Made by a program: the position numbers and the translations under genes. Positions 1 through 7,278 of a stretch of 37,729 nucleotides of DNA are shown piece by piece. Source of the DNA: Burkholderiaceae bacterium (GTDB taxonomy: Bacteria > Pseudomonadota > Gammaproteobacteria > Burkholderiales > Burkholderiaceae); NCBI GenBank assembly GCA_947472645.1, contig CANJBQ010000031.1, forward strand, positions 1 through 37,729, written 5' to 3'. The first letter of the stretch is position 1; each line of letters opens with the position of its first letter. The notes beneath the pieces were generated by a model. That model worked only from the letters and a program-made list of their open reading frames with translations, did no database searches and was not told the DNA's origin.

Positions 1-206
1 TGGCTCTCACTATAGCAAGCCGTGGTTCGTTTGCTTTAGCTTCAATAAAGGGTGCGTTTACGGCTCGTCATGGCGGAGTGGGTGGACTTTCTAGAATTAC
101 CCACGACCTGTTATTAAGACCTTATCTTGACTCTGACGAGTCGGAGGAATTACGTAATGCATTCGCTAATCGGCGTGATCCGAACCCAGATACATTTGGC
201 CATTAA
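1..206 (+). CDS. Crotonase-family protein, C-terminal part (MenB/BadI-like ring-opening hydrolase?)
   Basis: The gene is cut by the left edge; about 67 codons of its 3' end are visible, in the frame starting at base 3 and ending at TAA 204-206. The peptide has the C-terminal pattern of MenB/BadI-type crotonases: a helix 'FALASIKGAF', then a Gly-rich stretch, then 'YLDSDESEELRNAF' and a final Arg-Arg tail. From memory, BadI (2-ketocyclohexanecarboxyl-CoA hydrolase) has a comparable 'YYDTDES' segment. The catalytic half lies outside the window, so the exact activity cannot be read. Only 2 bp separate it from the CoA ligase gene, so both belong to one operon. In this context it could perform the hydrolytic ring cleavage of a 2-oxocyclohexanecarboxyl-CoA to pimeloyl-CoA. 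An ordinary enoyl-CoA hydratase is the alternative. Confidence 0.6.
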   Translation, partial: ALTIASRGSFALASIKGAFTARHGGVGGLSRITHDLLLRPYLDSDESEELRNAFANRRDPNPDTFGH

Positions 207-208
207 AA

Positions 209-1870
209 ATGATGTTAACGCTTTTATCTTATTCACGAGCAAAAGCTTATTACGAGTCTGGCGTTTGGCAAAACGAGACTTTTTATTCTTTACTTCAACA
301 ACATGCCGCAAATAACCCTCAGGGGTTTGCACTACGTGATGGAAGTCGGCAAGTAACCTGGTCTGAATTACTCAACTGGGTTAATCACATCAGTGGGCAG
401 TTGGCAAATAGTGGCCTCAAGGCGGGTGATCGCGTTGCTATTTGGCTACCATCTAGAGTCGAGGGCATTGCTAGCTTTTTAGCTTGCTCAAGAAATGGCT
501 ATGTCGCCTGTACATCACTTCACCAAAATTACACGCTTCAAGAGATTAGTGAGTTTTTGAAAAGAAGTCGTGCTGTCGTTTTAATCATGATGCCTGGCTA
601 TGGTGGAAATAAAGATCCTCAAGCACTAACTTCAATAGCAAATTCATTAAATGATTTAAAGCAAATTTTTTCAGTTGACAATACTTGGGATGGTCAATTT
701 CCACTGCTGTCACAAAATATAACTCCTGTCGATGATAAGGAGCAACTCGCAAAGATTAATGATGACCCTGATTCCATTGTTTATCTAGCATTTACTTCTG
801 GCACAACCGGCACCCCTAAGGGCGTGATGCATTCCAATAACACGTTATTAGCGAATGGTCGTGCAATGTTAGATGTTTGGCAATACCCCAAAAGTACGAT
901 TATGTTGAGTATCAGCCCCATGAGTCACCATATTGGTACGGTTGCATTAGAACAGTGGGCCGTGGGGGGCTATGAGCTAGCATTAAACTATCCGCCGGTC
1001 GGACTGTCCATCATTGATTGGATTATTGAAACTAAAGCAAATTACATTTTAGGTGTGCCGACTCATGCTATTGATATATTAAGTCATCTGCAACGGCTTG
1101 GATTGAGTCATCTTGGGGATGTCAATATTTTCTACATGGCGGGCTCCATTATTCCGATAGAGGTTGCCAAATCTTTTTTAGCAATGGGCATCACTCCCCA
1201 AAATATTTATGGCATGACAGAAAACGGTTCACATCAATTTACTGCTCCTACCGATGATGCTAAAACGATTATTGAAACCTGCGGAAGAGCTGCTCGAGGT
1301 TATGAGACCGTCATCGTTGACCAAAACAATCCAAATATTTACCTCAGCGCTGGCCAAGTTGGAGAAATTGCAACGCGTGGAGGATTATTAATGTTGGGCT
1401 ATTACGATAACCAATCTGCAACTGAAGACTCGTTTAATAATGATGGATGGTTTTTATCTGGTGATTTAGGTCTGCTTGATCATCGTGGCTGTTTACAAAT
1501 TATTGGTCGAAAAAAAGATTTGATTATTCGTGGGGGACATAATATTTATCCTTCATATCTTGAAGATTTAGCGCATCGACACCCTTCAATTATTAAATGT
1601 GCAGCCTTTGGTGTACCTGACCTTCGTCTTGGTGAGAAAGTTGCTATGACACTTTTATTAAAAGAAGGGCACTCCATCAACGCCCCAGATTTTTTAATGC
1701 ATTTACATCAGGCGGGGCTTTCGAAATATGATATGCCAGAATATTTTGGTATCGTTAATGAGTTTCCTGTAACCGCTAGCGGGAAGATATTAAAACGTGA
1801 GCTACTAGAGATGTTTAAGAAAGAGCTCTTGAAACTTGATCCCGTTCGCTTTACTGAACCCAAACCTTAG
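209..1870 (+). CDS. aliA: Acyl-CoA synthetase (AMP-forming), candidate cyclohexanecarboxylate-CoA ligase
   Basis: ANL-superfamily ligase of 553 residues that would activate a carboxylic acid to its CoA thioester via an acyl-adenylate. Motifs visible in order are the P-loop TSGTTGTPKG (196-205), YGMTENG (334-340), SGDLG with RKKDLIIRGGHNIYP (417-448), and the C-terminal catalytic lysine K526 in SGKILKREL. The segment 'SLHQNYT...MMPGYGG' (103-132) resembles, from memory, the AliA type of cyclohexanecarboxylate-CoA ligase. That match and the neighbours (dehydrogenase, hydratase, SDR, MenB-like hydrolase) suggest an alicyclic acid substrate, but a fatty or aryl acid cannot be excluded. The gene starts 2 bp after the preceding stop, with two adjacent ATGs (209 and 212) and no clear Shine-Dalgarno, so translation is probably coupled. 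Ligase family is secure; substrate is inferred. Confidence 0.85.
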   Translation: MMLTLLSYSRAKAYYESGVWQNETFYSLLQQHAANNPQGFALRDGSRQVTWSELLNWVNHISGQLANSGLKAGDRVAIWLPSRVEGIASFLACSRNGYVACTSLHQNYTLQEISEFLKRSRAVVLIMMPGYGGNKDPQALTSIANSLNDLKQIFSVDNTWDGQFPLLSQNITPVDDKEQLAKINDDPDSIVYLAFTSGTTGTPKGVMHSNNTLLANGRAMLDVWQYPKSTIMLSISPMSHHIGTVALEQWAVGGYELALNYPPVGLSIIDWIIETKANYILGVPTHAIDILSHLQRLGLSHLGDVNIFYMAGSIIPIEVAKSFLAMGITPQNIYGMTENGSHQFTAPTDDAKTIIETCGRAARGYETVIVDQNNPNIYLSAGQVGEIATRGGLLMLGYYDNQSATEDSFNNDGWFLSGDLGLLDHRGCLQIIGRKKDLIIRGGHNIYPSYLEDLAHRHPSIIKCAAFGVPDLRLGEKVAMTLLLKEGHSINAPDFLMHLHQAGLSKYDMPEYFGIVNEFPVTASGKILKRELLEMFKKELLKLDPVRFTEPKP

Positions 1871-1877
1871 GCTTAAT

Positions 1878-2648
1878 ATGCTTCCTCAATTGCAATTCCA
1901 TGATGACTTGGCGGTAATCACTTTAAATCGTCCGGAGGCATTAAATGCTCTATCTTTTTCGATTTTAGATGAATTACATGCATTGATTAAGACGGTCAAA
2001 AAAAGTACTGCGCGGGCACTGATTATTACTGGTACTGGAGATAAGGCCTTTTGCGCAGGAGCTGACATCAAGGAACTTATGGGACGCTCCCGTCAGGAGC
2101 AACAGTCGGGCTCTGAGTTTGGTCAAGAGGTCTTTAATCAAGTTGAGAATTTACCAATACCTAGCCTAGCTTTAATCAACGGCTACGCATTTGGTGGCGG
2201 CCTTGAGCTTGCTCTAGCTTGCACCTTTCGGTTAGCAACCCCAAATGCCAAAATGGGGCTACCTGAAATTAAATTAGGCCTCATTCCCGGCTATGGCGGA
2301 ACCCAGCGTTTGGCAAGAGTCATTGGAATTACTCGAGCAAATGAATTAATCCTTACGGGTAAGACAATTGATGCAGAACAAGCATTGCAGTATGGCATTT
2401 TGAATGGCGTTATCGATAAGAGTAAAGCCTTGGATGAAGCGGTGTCTTTCTGTCAACAATTCAAAGGCTTCAGCCTACCCGTTTTACATTTTGCAAAGTC
2501 GGCCATTCTTCGCGCATTCGATGTGAGCCTGCAAGATGGGTTAAAGATTGAAAGTAATTTATCGACCTTAGCCTATTCATTAAATGATGCAAATGAGGGT
2601 ATGCAAGCTTTTATAGAAAAGCGTGCGCCCTCTTTTAAGGATCAATAA
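1878..2648 (+). CDS. badK: Enoyl-CoA hydratase, candidate cyclohex-1-ene-1-carboxyl-CoA hydratase
   Basis: Full-length crotonase of 256 residues. The frame is open further upstream, but ATG 1878 gives the usual family N-terminus (LAVITLNRPEALNAL). The oxyanion-hole segment FCAGADIKEL (58-67) and both hydratase glutamates are present: E110 in GGGLELA and E130 in GLPEIKLG. The protein should therefore hydrate a 2-enoyl-CoA double bond rather than only isomerise or hydrolyse. The C-terminus GMQAFIEKRAPSF is also typical. It starts 7 bp after the ligase gene and ends 1 bp before the SDR gene. In the proposed pathway it adds water to cyclohex-1-ene-1-carboxyl-CoA, giving 2-hydroxycyclohexanecarboxyl-CoA. 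The hydratase assignment is firm; the cyclic substrate is inferred from context. Confidence 0.85.
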   Translation: MLPQLQFHDDLAVITLNRPEALNALSFSILDELHALIKTVKKSTARALIITGTGDKAFCAGADIKELMGRSRQEQQSGSEFGQEVFNQVENLPIPSLALINGYAFGGGLELALACTFRLATPNAKMGLPEIKLGLIPGYGGTQRLARVIGITRANELILTGKTIDAEQALQYGILNGVIDKSKALDEAVSFCQQFKGFSLPVLHFAKSAILRAFDVSLQDGLKIESNLSTLAYSLNDANEGMQAFIEKRAPSFKDQ

Positions 2649-2649
2649 T

Positions 2650-3396
2650 ATGTCTATCGAGCAAAATGTGATTGCAGTGACTGGGGGAAGTCGAGGAATC
2701 GGAGCTGCCATTGTGCTTGAGCTTCTCACTCAAGGTTGGAAAGTGATTAACTTAAGTCGCAAGGGTCAAGGCATTGAGGAGTTTGAATTAGATACTAAAT
2801 TCCAACAACAAACCATTAATTTGTCCTGCGATATGACGCAAACTGATTCAGTTAAAAATGCTTTTGCGCAAATATTTGAACTAACCGGCAGATTAGACGG
2901 TCTGGTTAATAACGCAGGAATTCATCGGGAAGTAAAGTCTCACCTCATGGAGGAGCAGTTATGGGATGAGGTCATGGACACAAATGCTAAAGCTATTTTT
3001 GTGAGTTGCAAAGAGGCTTACCCGTATTTAATACAACAACCCAAAAGTGTGATTATTAATATTGGCTCCTTCTTTGACAAAATGGGCGTGAAATCAAATT
3101 TAGCTTATTGCGCTTCTAAGGCTGCCGTTGGAGCTATTACAAGATGCCTTGCCGTGGAGTGGGCCACTAAAGGCATTCGTGTATTAGATGTGGCTCCAGG
3201 CTATATTCAAACAGAATTAAATCAAGGCGCCATGCAAGGCCCTCTTGGGGAATTTCTTGCAAAACGTATCCCCAGAAAAAAACCGGGCCTCCCTCAAGAA
3301 GTCGCAGCTCTTGTTGCCCAACTTGCCAATCCTCAAATATCTTTTTTAACCGGTGAAACTATCTATATCGATGGCGCTCACTCCATTGCTCACTAG
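2650..3396 (+). CDS. badH: Short-chain dehydrogenase, candidate 2-hydroxycyclohexanecarboxyl-CoA dehydrogenase
   Basis: Classical SDR of 248 residues. It shows the nucleotide-binding motif TGGSRGIG (11-18), NNAG (87-90) and the catalytic set S140, Y153 and K157 (YCASK), followed by the 'APGYIQTEL' segment. ATG 2650 is chosen because an AAGGA Shine-Dalgarno lies at 2636-2640 and the family N-terminus begins there. It follows the hydratase by 1 bp and precedes the acyl-CoA dehydrogenase by 8 bp. An SDR directly after a hydratase fits oxidation of the 2-hydroxy group of a cyclic acyl-CoA to the 2-oxo compound, as BadH does. The alternative is FabG-like 3-oxoacyl reductase activity. Cofactor choice (NAD or NADP) was not resolved here. 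Confidence 0.82.
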   Translation: MSIEQNVIAVTGGSRGIGAAIVLELLTQGWKVINLSRKGQGIEEFELDTKFQQQTINLSCDMTQTDSVKNAFAQIFELTGRLDGLVNNAGIHREVKSHLMEEQLWDEVMDTNAKAIFVSCKEAYPYLIQQPKSVIINIGSFFDKMGVKSNLAYCASKAAVGAITRCLAVEWATKGIRVLDVAPGYIQTELNQGAMQGPLGEFLAKRIPRKKPGLPQEVAALVAQLANPQISFLTGETIYIDGAHSIAH

Positions 3397-3404
3397 AATA
3401 TCTT

Positions 3405-4574
3405 ATGCAAACCATTTTTGAAAAACTTGATCAACAGATTGTCCTTAATGCCGAAGAGTCACAACTCATTCAGAGCGTACAATCTATTTGTAAAAACATC
3501 ATCGGCCCCAATGCGGCTCGATTTGATGAGACTGGAGAGTTCCCTTGGGAAAATATACGGGCGATTAATGAACTAGGTCTAAATGCCATGTTTGTTCCAG
3601 AAGAGTACGGTGGCGCACCACTCTCATACACAGCATATTTATATTGCGTAAGGGAAATTAGTAAAGCTTGCGCCTCGACGGGAATTATTTGGGCAACAAA
3701 TTTCCATGGCATGAAACCGATCATTGATTTTGGTACGGAAGATCAAAAGCTGAAGTTTCTTCCACGAATTGCTGCAGGAGCAATAGGGTCTTTAGCCATT
3801 ACAGAACCTCATGCTGGCTCAGATGCAACAGGTATGCGACTAAGCTTTACTCCGGATGGGGATGACATCATTATTAATGGAAATAAAATTTTTATTTCTA
3901 ATGGCGATGTTGCGGATTTATACCTTCTTTTTGGAAAGTGGTCTGAAATACCAGGTTCTAAGGAGGCTATATCTGCAATCATTTTTGAAAAAGGAACCCC
4001 GGGTTTCAGTGTATTAGGTCTAGAGAAAAAAATGGGCCATCATGCAGCAAGTACCGCATCCATTTCTTTTGATGATTGTCGCGTTCCTCGCTCTAACTTA
4101 TTGTGTAATCCAGGTGATGGCTTAAAAATTCTTTTATCGTCTTTAAATAAATCACGCCCCAGTGTTGCTGCGCACGCTCTTGGTATTGCCCGCGCTGCTT
4201 TTGAGGATGGCGTTGATTATATTAATGATCGTCAACAATCTGGGAAAAAAATCATCGAATTTCAAGGCATTCAATTCCAACTAGCCGATCTAGCCAGTGA
4301 ACTTTATTTATGTGAATCACTTCTTTGGTCACTTGGACAAGCTGTTGATAATGGCGCAAAAGATTTTGGCACCGAAGCATCTATTTTGAAATACCGTGCA
4401 ACTGACGCCGCAATGCGTATCGCCAACGAAGTTGTTGGCTTATTGGGTGGTTATGGTTACTGTCAGGACTATCGCGCTGAAAGGCTTATGCGTGATGCGA
4501 AAATTACCCAAATATGGGAAGGCACCAATCAGATACATCGGCAATTAGTCGGCCGTCATTTTTATCGGAAATAA
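3405..4574 (+). CDS. aliB: Acyl-CoA dehydrogenase, candidate cyclohexanecarboxyl-CoA dehydrogenase
   Basis: FAD-dependent acyl-CoA dehydrogenase of 389 residues, the normal family length. Visible are the N-terminal helical domain, the flavin/substrate segment AITEPHAGSD (131-140), the 'MGHHAASTASISFDD' region (210-224) and the C-terminal catalytic-base motif IWEGTNQIHR with E372. It would remove two hydrogens from the C1-C2 bond of an acyl-CoA and pass electrons to ETF. Together with the ligase it would convert cyclohexanecarboxylate to cyclohex-1-ene-1-carboxyl-CoA, the role of AliB. Short- or branched-chain acyl-CoA is the alternative. No ETF genes are in the window. Spacing of 8 bp before and 11 bp after supports one transcript. 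Confidence 0.85.
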   Translation: MQTIFEKLDQQIVLNAEESQLIQSVQSICKNIIGPNAARFDETGEFPWENIRAINELGLNAMFVPEEYGGAPLSYTAYLYCVREISKACASTGIIWATNFHGMKPIIDFGTEDQKLKFLPRIAAGAIGSLAITEPHAGSDATGMRLSFTPDGDDIIINGNKIFISNGDVADLYLLFGKWSEIPGSKEAISAIIFEKGTPGFSVLGLEKKMGHHAASTASISFDDCRVPRSNLLCNPGDGLKILLSSLNKSRPSVAAHALGIARAAFEDGVDYINDRQQSGKKIIEFQGIQFQLADLASELYLCESLLWSLGQAVDNGAKDFGTEASILKYRATDAAMRIANEVVGLLGGYGYCQDYRAERLMRDAKITQIWEGTNQIHRQLVGRHFYRK

Positions 4575-4585
4575 TAAGGGTTTTT

Positions 4586-5461
4586 ATGTCATCTATTAAA
4601 AAAGTGGGGGTCGTTGGTTGTGGGACGATGGGTTCAGGCATCGCGATTGTGAGCGCGCGTGCGGGTTATGATACCTATATCGTGGACGCTAATGATAAAA
4701 ATTTATCTTCTCTGATGAAGCAAAGTTCCGATTTTTTTAATAAGTCAATTACCCGCGGCAAAATGTTGGCGAGCCAATTAGAGCCAACCTTACAACGTTT
4801 ACATACGAGCTCTGATTTGCAGTCGCTAGAAGATTGCGATATTGTTATTGAGGCAATCTTTGAAGATTTACAGGTAAAACATCAATTATTCGAGAAGTTG
4901 CATCAGATATGTCCAAGTCATGCCATTTTTGCTTCCAATACTTCTACGATTTCAATTACAGAAATTGCCGGTGGCAGCGGTCGAGATCGTCAATTTGTTG
5001 GTATGCATTTTTGTCTCCCAGCTCAACTCATGAAACTCGTAGAGATGTCTCCTGGACTTAATACGTCTGAAGAAGCCTTTCAAAAAGCCTGGGACTTTTG
5101 TATCTCTCTAGGTCAAACACCAGTAAAAACCCAAGATACCCCTGGGTTTATTTTGAATTATTTCTTGATTCCTTTTAACAATAATGCCATTCGCATGGTT
5201 GAGTCCGGTATTGCCTCACCCGAAGATATTGATAAGGCAATTAAAGCAGCAATGGGTTATGCCATGGGTCCAATGCAACTATTAGACCTAGTTGGCATGG
5301 ATACTCAAAAGCTTTTATGTCAGGCCATGCACAGTCTCACAAATGAGCCTGACTCCGCGTGTCCTCCCCTTGTAAAAAGAATGATTGCTGCAGGCCACCT
5401 TGGTAAAAAATCCGGCAAAGGTTTTTTTACTTATAAAGACTCTAAGATGTTTGGGGCTTAA
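4586..5461 (+). CDS. 3-Hydroxyacyl-CoA dehydrogenase, catalytic half of a split PaaH-type enzyme
   Basis: NAD-dependent 3-hydroxyacyl-CoA dehydrogenase, 291 residues from ATG 4586, which has an AAGGG Shine-Dalgarno just upstream. The Rossmann motif GCGTMGSG is at 11-18, SNTST at 117-121, the catalytic His141-Glu153 pair in MHFCLPAQLMKLVE, and N191 in GFILN. The C-terminal 3HCDH domain ends in HLGKKSGKGFFTYK. The usual 'FNPAP' after the catalytic His reads CLPAQ, a mild deviation. It oxidises a 3-hydroxyacyl-CoA to the 3-oxoacyl-CoA in beta-oxidation. It ends exactly where PaaH-type enzymes continue into a second module, and that module is the next gene. Its likely role here is beta-oxidation of the ring-opened dicarboxyl-CoA. 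Confidence 0.88.
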   Translation: MSSIKKVGVVGCGTMGSGIAIVSARAGYDTYIVDANDKNLSSLMKQSSDFFNKSITRGKMLASQLEPTLQRLHTSSDLQSLEDCDIVIEAIFEDLQVKHQLFEKLHQICPSHAIFASNTSTISITEIAGGSGRDRQFVGMHFCLPAQLMKLVEMSPGLNTSEEAFQKAWDFCISLGQTPVKTQDTPGFILNYFLIPFNNNAIRMVESGIASPEDIDKAIKAAMGYAMGPMQLLDLVGMDTQKLLCQAMHSLTNEPDSACPPLVKRMIAAGHLGKKSGKGFFTYKDSKMFGA

Positions 5462-5463
5462 TC

Positions 5464-6114
5464 ATGATGAACATTCAGATTTTAGATACGAAGAATAGCA
5501 AGTCTTTCCCAGAGGGGGCTCCATTTTCAGTAAGCGCCTCCTCCGACACAAAGATTCTCATGATCATTGGGGACAATATTCTCCCGGCATTTCAACAGCT
5601 TTCGAATCTTCAACAATTCGATCTAGTGCTTCTAGAACTTGATCTGGAGTGTCTTGGATATTACACTGGTGAAGAAATGGGTCTTGAAGGCTCTCATGTC
5701 TTAGGATTTGCTCGATTTCGGATGGGTGATGATCCCCCAACTCCACTCATAGAACTGGTCAAGCAGCCTAACAGTTCTAATCATGCATTAAACCTTGCGA
5801 AAGCTTTATTGGAAGAACAACAATTTACTGTCGCTATTTGTGCGGATACTCCCGGTAGAATTGTTAATCGTTTAATTCGTCCTTATCTAAACTCCGTATT
5901 GCGCCGACTAGACGAAGGCTTAGCAAGTGCAAGTGATATGGACTTAACTTTAAAGTTAGGGTTAGGTTACCCAGAAGGTCCTCTTAGCTTACTTTCCAGA
6001 TCTGGGTTAGCTCATCATGCACAAGTTTCTCAATCATTATTTGAGGCTCTTGGTAAAGCAGAGTTTGCTCCAGCTCGTCGAGCATTAATTGCCCTTGAAA
6101 AGAAGCGCTTATGA
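5464..6114 (+). CDS. Stand-alone C-terminal module of PaaH-type 3-hydroxyacyl-CoA dehydrogenase
   Basis: A 216-residue protein with no glycine-rich NAD motif. Residues about 28-125 look like the reduced Rossmann-like domain found in the middle of PaaH. Residues 127-210 form a second 3HCDH C-terminal domain (ADTPGRIVNRLIRP, then ASDMDLTLKLGLGYPEGPL). Aligned from memory, it matches the last ~190 residues of E. coli PaaH (475 residues). It begins 2 bp after the catalytic half, in a different reading frame, and overlaps the next gene by 4 bp (ATGA). Lacking a cofactor site, it is unlikely to be catalytic alone and probably completes the fold or dimer of the upstream protein. True gene fission, a recent frameshift or a sequence error could each explain the split. 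Confidence 0.75.
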   Translation: MMNIQILDTKNSKSFPEGAPFSVSASSDTKILMIIGDNILPAFQQLSNLQQFDLVLLELDLECLGYYTGEEMGLEGSHVLGFARFRMGDDPPTPLIELVKQPNSSNHALNLAKALLEEQQFTVAICADTPGRIVNRLIRPYLNSVLRRLDEGLASASDMDLTLKLGLGYPEGPLSLLSRSGLAHHAQVSQSLFEALGKAEFAPARRALIALEKKRL

Positions 6115-7235
6115 CTTCTCAGCCCCTTCCGCTTTCTGACATTCAGGTTTTAGACTTTAGTACTTTATTACCAGGTCCAGTTTGCTCTTTATTACTTGCC
6201 GAGGCGGGCGCTGAAGTTATAAAAGTAGAAAAACCTGTTGGTGGTGATGACATGCGCTCCTACTCCCCTAAGTCTGAAGTGGATAGTGGGAATTTTGTGA
6301 TTCTTAATCGCGGGAAAAAGAGCTTAGCTCTAGATTTGAAGCAAAAAGAGTCTATTGATTTAATCTATGAACTTGTTAAAACTTGTGATGTAGTGATTGA
6401 ACAATTTCGACCAGGTGTAATGGATCGATTGCAACTCGGCTTTGACTCTTTAAGGAAAATTAATCCGCGTTTGATCTATTGTTCGATTACTGGTTATGGC
6501 CAAACTGGCCCTATGGCTCATGTAGCAGCCCACGACTTGAACTATCTTGCTCAGGCTGGCTTATTGTCACTTGTTGGGGATAAATCACAATCTCCTAATT
6601 TGCCCCCAGCTCTTATTGCTGATATTGCAGGCGGTGCATATCCCGCCTTTATGAATATCTTATTAGCCTTACGTCAAAGAGACTTAACGAATGAGGCCAT
6701 TCATTTAGATATTGCCATGAGTGAAAATCTTTTTACATTTATGTATTGGGGCATTTCTAATCGTGACCTCCTAAAAAAATCTCCCAACTTCTCTGATGAT
6801 CTAGTAACTGGTGGGACTCCTCGATACCAAATTTATCCAACGAGTGACCAGCGTTTTATCGCGGCTGCCCCGCTCGAAGATAAATTTTGGATACTTTTTT
6901 GTGAGCTCATACAACTACCTACTGATCTAAGACTTAAAGATGCTCCAGCGGATGTCGTTACTAAAAAAATTGCAGAAATATTTTCATCTCAATCGGCATC
7001 TTATTGGTCCTCTCTTTTTGCTGGTAAGGATGTATGTTGTAACCTTGTACTTAATCTAGATGAAGCTATGACGAGTGATCATTTTATAAAGCGCTCCGTC
7101 TTTAATCACCTGGTACAAGACGGACATCTGCAAATGACCGCATTGCCTTTACCTATTGCGCCTCAACTTAGGAATCAGATACAAGTTGTCCCCTATCCTC
7201 GCTTAGGCTCAAGTAATAACGAGTTTATAAAATAA
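6111..7235 (+). CDS. Family III CoA-transferase / alpha-methylacyl-CoA racemase-like protein
   Basis: CaiB/BaiF-family protein of 374 residues, normal length. The N-terminus has IQVLDFSTLLPGPVCS and the CoA-binding-type segment GAEVIKVEKP. It carries the His-Asp arrangement of alpha-methylacyl-CoA racemases: H141 in AAHDLNYLA and D171 in IADIAGGA. From knowledge of the mycobacterial MCR enzyme these correspond to the two catalytic residues. It could therefore racemise 2-methylacyl-CoA esters; CoA transfer between acids, using the Asp as acyl carrier, is the main alternative. It is the last gene of the operon, overlaps the preceding gene by 4 bp and is followed by a strong hairpin terminator. 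A racemase would make sense if the operon also handles methyl-branched or alkyl-substituted ring acids. Confidence 0.8.
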   Translation: MTSQPLPLSDIQVLDFSTLLPGPVCSLLLAEAGAEVIKVEKPVGGDDMRSYSPKSEVDSGNFVILNRGKKSLALDLKQKESIDLIYELVKTCDVVIEQFRPGVMDRLQLGFDSLRKINPRLIYCSITGYGQTGPMAHVAAHDLNYLAQAGLLSLVGDKSQSPNLPPALIADIAGGAYPAFMNILLALRQRDLTNEAIHLDIAMSENLFTFMYWGISNRDLLKKSPNFSDDLVTGGTPRYQIYPTSDQRFIAAAPLEDKFWILFCELIQLPTDLRLKDAPADVVTKKIAEIFSSQSASYWSSLFAGKDVCCNLVLNLDEAMTSDHFIKRSVFNHLVQDGHLQMTALPLPIAPQLRNQIQVVPYPRLGSSNNEFIK

Positions 7236-7259
7236 AAAGCACCGCATTGCGGTGCTTTT
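7235..7259. terminator. Bidirectional intrinsic terminator
   Basis: A perfect inverted repeat with 11-bp arms (AAAAGCACCGC at 7235-7245 and GCGGTGCTTTT at 7249-7259) around a 3-nt loop. The A and T runs on the two sides make it work in both directions. It lies between the stop of the CoA-transferase gene (plus strand) and the stop of ompA (minus strand), so it should end both converging transcripts. Confidence 0.9.
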
Positions 7260-7278
7260 ATTCGCTTCCTAAAATCAG

